Below, one piece after another: positions 43,109 to 50,948 of a stretch of 64,000 nt of DNA. Source of the stretch: Paenibacillus sp. MSJ-34 (GTDB lineage: Bacteria; Bacillota; Bacilli; Paenibacillales; Paenibacillaceae); assembly GCF_018918005.1 (NCBI RefSeq), contig NZ_JAHLPR010000023.1, positions 1 through 64,000 on the forward strand, in the 5' to 3' direction. How positions within the stretch are numbered: the first letter of the stretch is position 1; each line of letters starts with the position of its first letter. A model generated the notes under the pieces. It saw only the letters and a program-made list of their open reading frames with translations. It ran no database searches and had not been told where the DNA came from. A program made the translations under genes and the position numbers.

Positions 43109-44166
43109 ACGACTGGCTCCTCCGTAAGCGCATGCGCAACGAGCCGATCCAAAATTTCGGCATAGGAAATGCCGATGGAGCGAAGCATATTCGGATATCT
43201 GCTCGTCGACGTAAAACCGGGCATCGTGTTCACCTCGTTAAACACGAGCCCTCCTTCGCTTGTCAAGAACATGTCTACCCTGGCCAGCCCTTTGCAGCCG
43301 AGTGTCCGATAAATCTTCAGCGCCGTCTCTTTGACCTTGGCCGATATGTCGGCGCCAATTCTGGCAGGCAGATGGATCGATGACGTTTCCAGCGAATACT
43401 TCTCATGATGATCGAAAAAATGCCCGGCGATTTCAATTTCGTCTACTTCCCCAACAATCGGATCGGTATGGCCGAGAACCGCGCAGCCTACCTCAAACCC
43501 TTGAATATGCCGCTCGATCACCACTTTATCGTCATGCGACAAGGCGAGCTTGATGCCGTCGATCAACTCCCCCTCGTCGAAAGCCTTCGTAATGCCGAAG
43601 GACGACCCCGATTTGGCGGGTTTCACATAGAGGGGGAAGCCGAGCCTGGCAGCGTCGACGGCGGCCTTGTCGATCGAATCGCCTTCATGCAGCGTAATCG
43701 AATCCGGCGTTGCGATGCCCGCGTTGCGAACTAATGTGTGCGCGATGTCCTTATCCATGCAGATCGCGGATGAAAGCGTGCCGCAACCGACGAACGGGAT
43801 GCCGGACAGTTCAAGCAGTCCCTGTACGGTGCCGTCCTCTCCGTTTTTGCCGTGCAAAACCGGGAAGACAACATCGATCGGAATGATGCGAAATTCGGTA
43901 CTGATAAACTCGATCAGTCCTCGAACCTCCCTGCTCGGGGATATGCATGCCGGCGAGCAATCGGGATGCGCATGCCAGCTGTCGTCCCGAATCCCTTCTA
44001 CTTCTCCTTTATATAAGAGCCATTGTCCGTTTCGAGTAATTCCTACCGTAACGATGTGATAGCGATCCCGATCCAAATGTTCGATGATCGCGGCGGCCGA
44101 GCTTAGCGATACTTCGTATTCGGTGGAACAGCCGCCGAACAATACCGCAACCGTTGCTTTTTTCAT
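43099..44166 (-). CDS. vanG: VanG-type D-alanine-D-serine ligase
   Basis: A 355-residue ATP-grasp ligase. VLFGGCSTEYEVSLSSA at the N-terminus, PVLHGKNGEDGTVQGLLEL, YVKPAKSGSSFGI, a loop EKYSLETSSIHLPARI and GLARVDMF...EVNTMPGFTSTSRYPNM are those of Van-type ligases. The EKY loop near residue 240 agrees with VanG/VanC-like D-Ala-D-Ser enzymes and lacks the pattern of housekeeping Ddl or of VanA/VanB D-lactate ligases. The ATG at 44166 has AGGAGG. It is the first gene of vanG-vanXY-vanT, the order of the end of the enterococcal vanG operon; no vanR/vanS is seen nearby. Confidence 0.88.
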   Translation of the reverse strand: MKKATVAVLFGGCSTEYEVSLSSAAAIIEHLDRDRYHIVTVGITRNGQWLLYKGEVEGIRDDSWHAHPDCSPACISPSREVRGLIEFISTEFRIIPIDVVFPVLHGKNGEDGTVQGLLELSGIPFVGCGTLSSAICMDKDIAHTLVRNAGIATPDSITLHEGDSIDKAAVDAARLGFPLYVKPAKSGSSFGITKAFDEGELIDGIKLALSHDDKVVIERHIQGFEVGCAVLGHTDPIVGEVDEIEIAGHFFDHHEKYSLETSSIHLPARIGADISAKVKETALKIYRTLGCKGLARVDMFLTSEGGLVFNEVNTMPGFTSTSRYPNMLRSIGISYAEILDRLVAHALTEEPVVWN

Positions 44167-44351
44167 AAATAAAGCCTCCTAAACGTATAAGTGAAGCGCC
44201 GCTTTCCGTAAGCCGCGACTTGCAGCAAAACGATACGCTTTGTCTTAATACATCCATGTTAGCCCGGCCGTCTTATTTTTCCTTAAAAATAAAATTAAGT
44301 TTTTCTAAAGAATAGACAAGATAGAAATTAAAAATCTTAAAGATCGAAAGC

Positions 44352-44404
44352 TTGCAAAACAAAACAATGTGTTATATATTATATATGAGCATATGTTCAT
44401 ATAT
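44352..44404 (+). promoter_or_regulatory. Promoter with ArsR/SmtB-type operator for the CDF exporter
   Basis: TTGCAA (44352-44357) and TATATT (44375-44380) are 17 bp apart. Directly downstream lies the 24-bp near-perfect palindrome ATATATGAGCATATGTTCATATAT (44381-44404 in two halves), with the ATGA/TCAT spacing of ArsR/SmtB metal-sensor sites such as those of CzrA. It would cover the transcription start. Confidence 0.72.
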
Positions 44405-44464
44405 TAATGTTTTTAATTGAATGCAGAATATTTGGAAAAATCGGTCTAAAAGAGGTGCCTGTTT

Positions 44465-45439
44465 ATGAAGAACAATACGTCAACCAAAACCCGCAACAAC
44501 GAACATCACCACCACCATGGGATCGGCCATCATCATCACGGGGCAGGCGGCCACAGCCACGGAGACAATCGCGAAGGAAACAAGAAAGGTTTGCTCATTG
44601 CATTTGTTATCACTACGTCCATTATGGTGTTGGAGTTTGCCGGCGGTCTCGTGACAGGAAGTCTCGCGCTATTGTCGGACTCCGGGCATATGTTGAGCGA
44701 CGCAAGCTCGCTGCTGCTCAGTTTGGTCGCCATGATCTTTGCGGCCAAAGCCGCTTCGCCGAAGAGAACGTTCGGATTTTACCGGTTTGAAATATTGGCG
44801 GCCCTGTTCAACGGCGTTACCTTATTTGTTATCGCTTTTTTCATCATAAAAGAAGCCTGCGAGCGATTCTACAATCCGCCCGAAGTGGCGAGCGGTTCGA
44901 TGATGCTGATCGCTTCGATCGGACTCGCGGCCAACATGATCAGCGCATGGATGCTGATGAGAAAAGGCGACGTGAAAAACAACGTCAATCTTCGAAGCGC
45001 CTATCTTCACGTGCTTGGCGATATGCTCGGGTCGGTCGGCGCGATCGTCGCCGGACTCGTTATGCTCGTGTTCGGCTGGTACGCTGCCGATCCGATCATC
45101 AGCGTTGTCGTCGCCTTGTTAATATTGAGAGGCGCATGGGGCGTCTTGAAGCAGGCGGTTCACATTCTAATGGAAGGAACGCCGGACAATATCGATCACG
45201 ACGAGGTAAAACAAACGCTCCAAAGCATCGACGGCGTCGTCGACGTGCACGATCTTCATATATGGACCGTTACATCGGGTTTTCACGCATTAAACTGCCA
45301 TATGCGAGTCGACAACGATGCGGATTCCCAAGCGGTGCTGCAGCAAGCCATACATCGGCTCGAAACGGAATATGGCATTACGCACAGCACGATTCAAACG
45401 GAGCATTCGCATATTCAACACGAGCAATTAAAACTGTAA
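44465..45439 (+). CDS. czcD: Cation diffusion facilitator (CzcD/ZitB-type metal exporter)
   Basis: A 324-residue zinc/cobalt/cadmium-proton antiporter. The N-terminus is a histidine-rich metal-binding stretch (residues 14-34). Six transmembrane segments follow with the CDF metal site LLSDSGHMLSDASS near residue 80 and LHVLGDMLGS near 180 (HxxxD and DxxxD-type patterns). The cytoplasmic C-terminal domain shows DVHDLHIWTVTSG and ends HSTIQTEHSHIQHEQ. AGAGGTG lies seven bases before the ATG. The promoter carries an ArsR-type operator, but no arsR gene is in this window. A strong terminator follows. Confidence 0.93.
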   Translation: MKNNTSTKTRNNEHHHHHGIGHHHHGAGGHSHGDNREGNKKGLLIAFVITTSIMVLEFAGGLVTGSLALLSDSGHMLSDASSLLLSLVAMIFAAKAASPKRTFGFYRFEILAALFNGVTLFVIAFFIIKEACERFYNPPEVASGSMMLIASIGLAANMISAWMLMRKGDVKNNVNLRSAYLHVLGDMLGSVGAIVAGLVMLVFGWYAADPIISVVVALLILRGAWGVLKQAVHILMEGTPDNIDHDEVKQTLQSIDGVVDVHDLHIWTVTSGFHALNCHMRVDNDADSQAVLQQAIHRLETEYGITHSTIQTEHSHIQHEQLKL

Positions 45440-45456
45440 CGTTGTTGGCCTCGGTA

Positions 45457-45500
45457 AAGCGGCCGGCCCCCTTTCTTGGGAGTGTCGGCCGCTTCGTTTT
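45457..45500 (+). terminator. Intrinsic terminator after the CDF gene
   Basis: AAGCGGCCG (45457-45465) pairs with CGGCCGCTT (45486-45494), followed by CGTTTT. Confidence 0.8.
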
Positions 45501-45589
45501 ATACGATTCGCCGATCCTTACGCGTTTCTCCGTTCAATCAAAACTACGTTAGCGAAGTGATGCACGCTTTTACCTTCCTCTTTTTCCCG

Positions 45590-45616
45590 CTTTCTGTCGA
45601 AATCCCGTTCGCTCAG
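45590..45616 (-). repeat. Dispersed hairpin repeat, copy 1
   Basis: Read on the minus strand: CTGAGCGAACGGGATTTCGA then CAGAAAG. CTG/CAG and CGA/TCG can pair, leaving a loop around CGGGAT. See the five other copies at 45810, 62507, 63753, 63848 and 63919. Confidence 0.65.
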
Positions 45617-45809
45617 TAGGCATCCCACGGCATAACCTCATTAATTATTAACATAATTAAATAAATCTCCTGTCTGAACCATCCCACCGCTATCAGGCTT
45701 TTTAATGGCCGTTTTGTACGCCAGGCGTAACCTGTTTTCATATTTAAAAGTAATCGTGGACATTCTGTAGGGAAACGGATATTCAGCTTGTCGACGGCTA
45801 GAAACGGCC

Positions 45810-45840
45810 TTCTGAACGAGAGGGATATCGACAGAAGGGA
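45810..45840 (+). repeat. Dispersed hairpin repeat, copy 2
   Basis: TTCTGAACGAGAGGGATATC then GACAGAAGGGA. TTCTG pairs with CAGAA, and CGA with TCG, around loop GAGGGATA. It is inverted relative to copy 1, about 195 bp away. Confidence 0.65.
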
Positions 45841-45887
45841 CGGAAATGCACATAATAAAACCAAACGCCATAAATCGCAATAAAATG

Positions 45888-45906
45888 AAAAAAGGGCCGA
45901 TGGCCC
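45888..45906 (-). terminator. Intrinsic terminator after the small membrane protein gene
   Basis: GGGCC (45894-45898) and GGCCC (45902-45906) pair around GAT; on the minus strand six T residues follow. It lies about 30 bases past the stop codon at 45938. Confidence 0.75.
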
Positions 45907-45937
45907 TCCCCTTCTGCGTTACATAAATCGCTAGCGA

Positions 45938-46447
45938 TTAGACGACAGACGATTTCCTTCTCCATCCGATCAGCAAAAACGCTCCAACGACAATCAACGC
46001 GATTGCAAAGAGCGGTTGATCGTTGAAACGGTTGAAGATCGATCCAAGCGAAAACACCGCAAAGAACAAAATCGACAATGTCGATAAAATCGCGATCGGG
46101 ATCAGCAGCCACTTGTTGCGATTGCCGAACCAATAAAATTCGAATAATCCCACCGCCGGAGCCAGTATAAAGCCGGGCCACATAGATCCCCAATTATCGT
46201 ACAGCATCGATATTTGGCAGACGACTCCTACCGTGAAGAGAATTCCGCCCGGAATCAAGAGGCCGCTTCCCCGCCGATTCGTAACCGAGAAATACATCCA
46301 GTGAAAAAATATAGCTAACGGAAGCACGAACATACTCGGCCAAAAATATCCGATAATCGTCCCAGGCCCAAATTCAATTCCCCGGTTTAGAAACAGAAAT
46401 ACGCCGAACAATACAAGCACGGCGCCAACGATTGCGCGCGAATTCAT
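45938..46447 (-). CDS. Polytopic membrane protein (LiaF/DUF5668-like transmembrane region)
   Basis: A 169-residue protein made almost wholly of five hydrophobic helices. The first, AIVGAVLVLFGVFLFLNRGIE, and the regularly spaced glycines resemble the transmembrane repeat found in LiaF/LiaI-type and DUF5668 proteins. LiaF-like proteins act in the cell-envelope stress response, but the soluble LiaF domain is missing, so no function is claimed. The ATG at 46447 follows AAAGGGAGG. It is a single gene with its own terminator. Confidence 0.8.
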   Translation of the reverse strand: MNSRAIVGAVLVLFGVFLFLNRGIEFGPGTIIGYFWPSMFVLPLAIFFHWMYFSVTNRRGSGLLIPGGILFTVGVVCQISMLYDNWGSMWPGFILAPAVGLFEFYWFGNRNKWLLIPIAILSTLSILFFAVFSLGSIFNRFNDQPLFAIALIVVGAFLLIGWRRKSSVV

Positions 46448-46576
46448 ATTTTTCCTCCCTTTGCTTGTTAGCTACATCGTACCAATTCATACTTCGTTCG
46501 TCATCTAGCTAAGGTCAAGGGAAAAACTGGACTAAAGTCTGATTTCCTTCCTTATAACGTGCAAGCTGCAACGGAT

Positions 46577-47281
46577 TTATTGCGATTCCAACTCGGTAAA
46601 GACGACTAATCGTCGGTTATGTTCGCGCTTCTTTTTATCGAACTTGCCGGTACACGTAATCAAATTCAGATTCGATGTTTCCGCTTCTCCAAAAATTCGT
46701 TCCAGAGGAGCTTCTTCGGTTTTGTACGACTCCACCGATTTTACAGTATAAGTCAATTGGTTCCCTTTCTGATCCGAAATCGTCACTTTGTCGTTTTTCT
46801 TTAATTTTCTTAAATGATAAAAGATCGCCGGCCCGGTATAATGATCGAGATGTCCGGCGATGACAGCGTTTCCCGGTTCGCCCGGTTTCGTCCAAGGACT
46901 TAAAATGCCTACGCGATCGAACTTCTTCGGTACCCCCATATGTCCATTCTCCAGTATTCCTACCGGCTCTACGATCGTATCCAAACCGATTGACGGAATT
47001 CGAAGCCGCACCGGAATGAAAGAAATCTCCTCCGTTTCTTCCGGTTCGTCTCTTTCCTCCTCTTCCGTAAATTCGGCGCTGTCATTCCGCTGGTTCGCAT
47101 CATCAGTTCGAATTTGTTCCGGCTCCGGCGCCGCTAACCGGTCGTAAGACTGAAGCTGTTCCGCATCAGGACGATTCTCCGCCCGAATCGGTTCGCTTTC
47201 CGGCCGGCGCTCGCCGGTTTGCGCGAAGCATCCGCATAATATGATCAAAAGGCTGACTACGAACAAAAATTTCATTCGCAA
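46577..47281 (-). CDS. Sortase, probably class F/D-like
   Basis: A transpeptidase of about 234 residues. An N-terminal hydrophobic segment (FLFVVSLLIILCGC) could be a membrane anchor or lipobox. An acidic, Glu/Asp-rich linker (about 15-95) precedes the sortase barrel (about 95-234). Catalytic residues are His in VIAGHLDH (about 145), Cys in LITCTG (about 213) and Arg in HNRRLVVF (about 226). The likely start is TTG at 47281 behind AAAGGAGTG, or ATG at 47275. It lies just after the gene for a His/Lys-rich secreted protein. No LPXTG-type substrate is seen in the window. Confidence 0.87.
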   Translation of the reverse strand: MRMKFLFVVSLLIILCGCFAQTGERRPESEPIRAENRPDAEQLQSYDRLAAPEPEQIRTDDANQRNDSAEFTEEEERDEPEETEEISFIPVRLRIPSIGLDTIVEPVGILENGHMGVPKKFDRVGILSPWTKPGEPGNAVIAGHLDHYTGPAIFYHLRKLKKNDKVTISDQKGNQLTYTVKSVESYKTEEAPLERIFGEAETSNLNLITCTGKFDKKKREHNRRLVVFTELESQ

Positions 47282-47314
47282 AGCCGTCACTCCTTTCATT
47301 CCGATTTTCAAATT

Positions 47315-47340
47315 GAAAAAAAGAGGGAAGCCCCTCTTTT
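47315..47340 (-). terminator. Hairpin between the secreted-protein and sortase genes
   Basis: AAAAGAGGG (47319-47327) pairs with CCCTCTTTT (47332-47340); on the minus strand a T-run follows. It could end the small gene's transcript or reduce read-through into the sortase gene. Confidence 0.75.
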
Positions 47341-47345
47341 TGTCG

Positions 47346-47576
47346 TTACTTGCTCGTTCCGCCCAATCCCGATTTCGGCATTCCCGGCGTTTCGACTGCT
47401 CTCATTTTGATTCTTTTTGCATGTTTGCTGTACGGCTTCACATGATGCTTTTTCGCATGTTGTTTCACATGACGCTTTTCATGCGTTTTATGATGGGTTA
47501 CCGGCTCCGCAAAACCAACTGCGGCGCAAGATAACGACAAAGCCGTCGCAATCATAATGGCAGCGATTCTTTTCAT
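47346..47576 (-). CDS. Small secreted His/Lys-rich protein
   Basis: A 76-residue protein. The signal peptide (about 1-23, ending VGFA) is followed by a tail with alternating His and Lys (HHKTHEKRHVKQHAKKHH) and a neutral end. The composition suggests binding of metal ions, anionic wall polymers or nucleic acid, but no homology is recognised. It is transcribed toward the sortase gene with a terminator-like hairpin in between. It has no sorting signal itself. Confidence 0.75.
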   Translation of the reverse strand: MKRIAAIMIATALSLSCAAVGFAEPVTHHKTHEKRHVKQHAKKHHVKPYSKHAKRIKMRAVETPGMPKSGLGGTSK

Positions 47577-47675
47577 GCTTATCCTCCAAATCGGTGTAGT
47601 TAATGTGTTACACGATATATTTTCCGAAGATTCATTTTCAATTATGTGTTGTTATTTTTGGAAGGGAAACAAAAC

Positions 47676-47710
47676 AAAAACCCCAACAATTCGTCGCGAT
47701 CGCCGGGGGT
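47676..47710 (-). terminator. Probable terminator after the TVP38 gene
   Basis: ACCCC (47680-47684) and GGGGT (47706-47710) close an imperfect stem; on the minus strand it is followed by TTTTGTTTTG. Confidence 0.5.
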
Positions 47711-47734
47711 GAATAGTTGTATTTTCTAGGGACG

Positions 47735-48421
47735 CTACATTCCGTTCGTTTCGCTGCCTTCCTCTTGAGTCCTCGCTTTGCGCTTTCGCCGTATAGCATA
47801 TACCGCCGCCGCGCCGAGCGCAGCGACGCCGATCATGCTTGCGTAAGTGTATCCGTTGAATTCAATGGACATAATTCCTAATGAGACCAATGCCAATGCG
47901 GAAAAATAAATAAAATTGCCGATGACCGTACTGATGGTAAAATGGCCGAACTTCATGCCGCTTATTCCTGCCGCCGTGTTGATAATGCTTGAAGGCATGA
48001 ACGGCAGCAATCTGCAAATGAGAATATATACATATCCTCTACCCTCTATTTTATTCTTCCATTTCTGATTCAACTTGCGCGATAGAAACTCCTGAAACCA
48101 GTAACGCGCGGCGAAAAATGCGATGGTAGCCGCAACGATGCTCGAAAGGTAGCTCCATAGATAACCGTAAATAAAACCAAACATCGTAACGTTCAAAGAA
48201 ATAAGAACGATGACCGGAATAATGGTAACCAAATTTTGCACAATCATTAATGTCAACGTAAGAAGCAAAACGAGCGCCATATTCTCATTCGTCAGCTCCC
48301 GAAATTTCTCCAAATCGCCTCTAAGCAATAGCGAGAAAGGTTCGGTGGTTAGCGCTGCGATAAAAAGAATGACGAGGAAGGCAAAGGAAATCAGTTTTGC
48401 CTTTTTGTTAATTGCGATCAC
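47735..48421 (-). CDS. TVP38/TMEM64 (DedA-like) family membrane protein
   Basis: A 228-residue polytopic protein. The SNARE-associated/VTT domain is visible from about residue 60: PVIVLISLNVTMFGFIYGYL, FFAARYWFQEFL, RLLPFMPSSIINTAAGISG (re-entrant loop) and TVIGNFIYFS. Members of this superfamily move lipids between membrane leaflets. The C-terminus is short and basic. The start is GTG at 48421, with GAGG overlapping it, so the exact start is uncertain. It is a single gene. Confidence 0.87.
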   Translation of the reverse strand: MIAINKKAKLISFAFLVILFIAALTTEPFSLLLRGDLEKFRELTNENMALVLLLTLTLMIVQNLVTIIPVIVLISLNVTMFGFIYGYLWSYLSSIVAATIAFFAARYWFQEFLSRKLNQKWKNKIEGRGYVYILICRLLPFMPSSIINTAAGISGMKFGHFTISTVIGNFIYFSALALVSLGIMSIEFNGYTYASMIGVAALGAAAVYAIRRKRKARTQEEGSETNGM

Positions 48422-49031
48422 CTCAATTCTGTCTGCGTATCAAAGGAAAAATTTACATAGCCAATTGATAAAGACAGTAATTATCATAATCCGTTTTCGC
48501 ATAAAAAGCAAAAGATCCTTCGAACGTCATCGCTATGGCTTTTCCATCTAATCCAGCTCAAGATGGACACGCGGCAAACTTAACGCCAGCTTTCGGCGTT
48601 ACATTATTTTTGCTAGCTAAAGTGCCTACTCCGCGGGACGTCCACCATCCCTATGATGTAAAATGTGCAACGTATTACCCCGTTTCATGAAGCGACTGCC
48701 ACCTATGCTGCACAATATGCAACATTTCAGGCCATTTCGAGCGATGCAGGCCAACAATTTACCGAAATTGTTGTATTTTCTGCAACATAGCGACCCATTC
48801 TATGCTTTTTCCCCGCAAAATGTTGTACTCCGTACAACCTAAGGCTACTCCTACTAATATTTCGGGCAATTCCGCGCCACCAGTCTCGCGATCGAACGGT
48901 ACAAAATGACCAAACCACAACTCCATTGTCAAACGACAAAACGATATAAAAATCCCCTTCAAGCGAAACATGCGTGGATCGCTTAAAGGGGATTACAGTC
49001 AGCGTGACTCGGATCAATCGAACGAAAAATC
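48422..49031. other. 610-bp gap with repeated TGCAACA hairpins
   Basis: No supported gene is seen. Hairpins are TGCTGCA-CAATA-TGCAACA (48706-48724), CAACAATTT-ACCG-AAATTGTTG (48752-48773) and GTTGTAC-TCC-GTACAAC (48822-48838). The word TGCAAC recurs at about 48666, 48718 and 48781. Confidence 0.55.
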
Positions 49032-50210
49032 CTAGTACACTAAAGAAGAAAGCCCGTTAATATGGGATAGATAGCGAATATTGCTCGCTTCTTTCATCAA
49101 TGAAGCGGGCATGCCTTTCAGGCGGGTTTGATTGCCGCCGATCGTTCCGATCGCGTCTTTGCGGCCAAGGCTGGCAAGCGTGCCGGAGAAGACAGGCTGG
49201 AATTCCTTCATTGGCGCTCCTTTGAAATAGGCGAATAAGTTGTAACCGACAAGCTCGCCCATTTGCCATGCGATCTGCGCGCTCGGCGGATAAGGGCGGC
49301 CTTCCGGTCCCATAACGACCGCGCTGTCGCCCGCAAGGAATACGTCTTGATGCGACGTAGATTGCATAAACGCGTTAACGGTCGCGCGTCCGCGGTTCGC
49401 CTCGATCCCGGAATCCGCTACGACTTTATTTCCGGTCACTCCGCCCGTCCAGACGAGCGTATTCGTTTCAATGGACGTGCCGTCTTTCAGAATGACGTTT
49501 TTCCCTTGCACTTCTGTCACGGCGACGCCGGTCAGAATGGTGACGCCCCGTTTTTCCAGACTCGTCTTCGCGCGTTCCACCAATTCCGGCGCAAAGCCCG
49601 GCAATATGGAAGGCGCGGCTTCGACGCAATAAAGCGATATATCGTTAAAGTCGATGCCTTTGTTGAGGCATAGCTGCGGCAGCGTATCGGCAAGCTCGCC
49701 GATCAATTCGATGCCCGACAGGCCGCCTCCGCCAATGACGAAAGTGGCATCCGCTTTGTTCTTCGTTTGGCTGTACGAGTCGAGGCATGCTTCGACATGC
49801 GCGCGAATCCGGTTGGCATCCTCCACGGATTTCAGCGTAAAGCTATGTTCTTCCAAGCCAGGTATGCCGAAATACGCCGTTTCGCTTCCCAACGCGATGA
49901 CGAGAGCGTCGTACTCCAAGGCCGTGCCGCTGGCCAGGCTCACCCGTTTTTGCTCCAATGCGATTTCCTGCACCGTGCCGATCACGATATCGACATCTTT
50001 CTTGCGCAACAGTTTATCCAACGGGAGCGCCACATTTCTTTCGTTCAAGCCGCCGACGGCAAGACGGTGCAATTCCGTGACGATCTGATGGTATCCGTTG
50101 CGGTTCACGACCGTAATTCGAGCGTCTTCGGCCGGAATATATTTGCGCGCAGTCAGCGCGGTAAGCAACCCGCCGTAGCCGCCGCCTAATATAACAATAT
50201 GTTTTGCCAT
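49032..50210 (-). CDS. ndh: Type II NADH dehydrogenase (NDH-2, YjlD-like)
   Basis: A 392-residue FAD protein that passes electrons from NADH to quinone without pumping protons, on the cytoplasmic side of the membrane. The FAD-binding motif is IVILGGGYGGLLTA at the N-terminus, the NADH-binding motif FVIGGGGLSGIELIGELAD near 160, and the second FAD contact DVFLAGDSAVV near 290, followed by PPSAQIAWQMGELVGYN (quinone side). It lies 36 bp after yjlC, as in Bacillus. The Rex-type site upstream of yjlC suggests repression at low NADH/NAD+ ratio. Confidence 0.93.
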   Translation of the reverse strand: MAKHIVILGGGYGGLLTALTARKYIPAEDARITVVNRNGYHQIVTELHRLAVGGLNERNVALPLDKLLRKKDVDIVIGTVQEIALEQKRVSLASGTALEYDALVIALGSETAYFGIPGLEEHSFTLKSVEDANRIRAHVEACLDSYSQTKNKADATFVIGGGGLSGIELIGELADTLPQLCLNKGIDFNDISLYCVEAAPSILPGFAPELVERAKTSLEKRGVTILTGVAVTEVQGKNVILKDGTSIETNTLVWTGGVTGNKVVADSGIEANRGRATVNAFMQSTSHQDVFLAGDSAVVMGPEGRPYPPSAQIAWQMGELVGYNLFAYFKGAPMKEFQPVFSGTLASLGRKDAIGTIGGNQTRLKGMPASLMKEASNIRYLSHINGLSSLVY

Positions 50211-50246
50211 TGTTTATTCTCCATCCTTTCTCGAATCATTGCCGAA

Positions 50247-50684
50247 TTATTGCCGTTTTTGTCGCTCGGATAATACGTCCAAGAACGCTTGCGCGAAGCG
50301 AAGCGTTTTTTGCACTTGCGGATCTTTCAACATCTTCAAGATGCCGAACAGGCCGATGGTTGTCGTTTCCGATTCGGCGCGGTCGTTCGCTTCAATCGCA
50401 GCGGATGCGATTCCTTTCGCTTTCTCTTGGATCGGCTTGACGAATTCGTTCAATCCGCCTTTGAAATCTTCGATCAGAACCTTGTCCGTAGCGAGAGATT
50501 GCGCGACATCGTACGCTTTGGTCATGAAAGTGACCATTTCCGCCAATTTCGGCAGTTGCTCTACTAATTCGGTGAGCGATTGTTGCACCTCGGGCTTCAT
50601 CAGTTGGTCGAGTATATCCAACTCTCCCCGCGTCTGGGTTGTTGCAGTTTGTTCTGCCTGCTGTTGTGTGACAGTTTCAGACAT
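50247..50684 (-). CDS. yjlC: DUF1641 protein YjlC
   Basis: A 145-residue soluble protein. It has an N-terminal Gln/Thr-rich stretch, an amphipathic LDQLMKPEVQQSLTELVEQLP helix and the DUF1641 core GLFGILKMLKDPQVQKTLRFA. Its biochemical role is unknown, but it is the conserved partner of NDH-2 in Bacillaceae. The start follows AAGGAGG. Transcribed with ndh from a Rex-controlled region. Confidence 0.9.
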   Translation of the reverse strand: MSETVTQQQAEQTATTQTRGELDILDQLMKPEVQQSLTELVEQLPKLAEMVTFMTKAYDVAQSLATDKVLIEDFKGGLNEFVKPIQEKAKGIASAAIEANDRAESETTTIGLFGILKMLKDPQVQKTLRFAQAFLDVLSERQKRQ

Positions 50685-50770
50685 GTGAAAATGACCTCCT
50701 TTTCTTCATTTCCGCAAAGACAAGCATCCTAGAAAAATTCTCCGAATTTTGTCACCTAAAATAAGATTAT

Positions 50771-50788
50771 TTGTGAACAATTTCACAT
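50771..50788. promoter_or_regulatory. Rex-type operator upstream of yjlC-ndh
   Basis: TTGTGAA-CAAT-TTCACAT matches the Rex consensus TTGTGAAN4TTCACAA at 17 of 18 positions, ignoring the spacer. It lies 87 bp before the yjlC start. In Bacillus Rex represses yjlC-ndh. Confidence 0.8.
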
Positions 50789-50896
50789 CGAAGTACTACG
50801 GATTAGCCTAAACGGATTCTCTACTTTGATTATTGTAATCCTTTTGCCCGTAAACTGCAAAAATTTTTTTGTGTCGGTACCCGGCCCTTTCGAGAG

Positions 50897-50935
50897 AAAA
50901 GGACGCCTGCGGAGCATATGCGCTTCCCGGCATCC
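50897..50935 (-). terminator. Intrinsic terminator after the catalase gene
   Basis: GGACGCC (50901-50907) pairs with GGCATCC (50929-50935) with one G-U pair; TTTTCTCTC follows on the minus strand. Confidence 0.75.
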
Positions 50936-50948
50936 TTCTCGTTGCCAC

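Larger units (their letters stand above)
45440..45937. other. Gap with terminators and an inverted pair of hairpin repeats
   Basis: No supported gene is seen. It contains the CDF terminator (45457-45500), a minus-strand copy of the dispersed hairpin repeat (about 45590-45616), about 190 bp of AT-rich sequence, a plus-strand copy (45810-45840) and the terminator of the next gene (45888-45906). Confidence 0.6.

Noticed and set aside
45613-45880. Two overlapping open frames on the minus strand
   Set aside because: They lie between and across repeat copies, lack ribosome binding sites and overlap the terminator region of the next gene.
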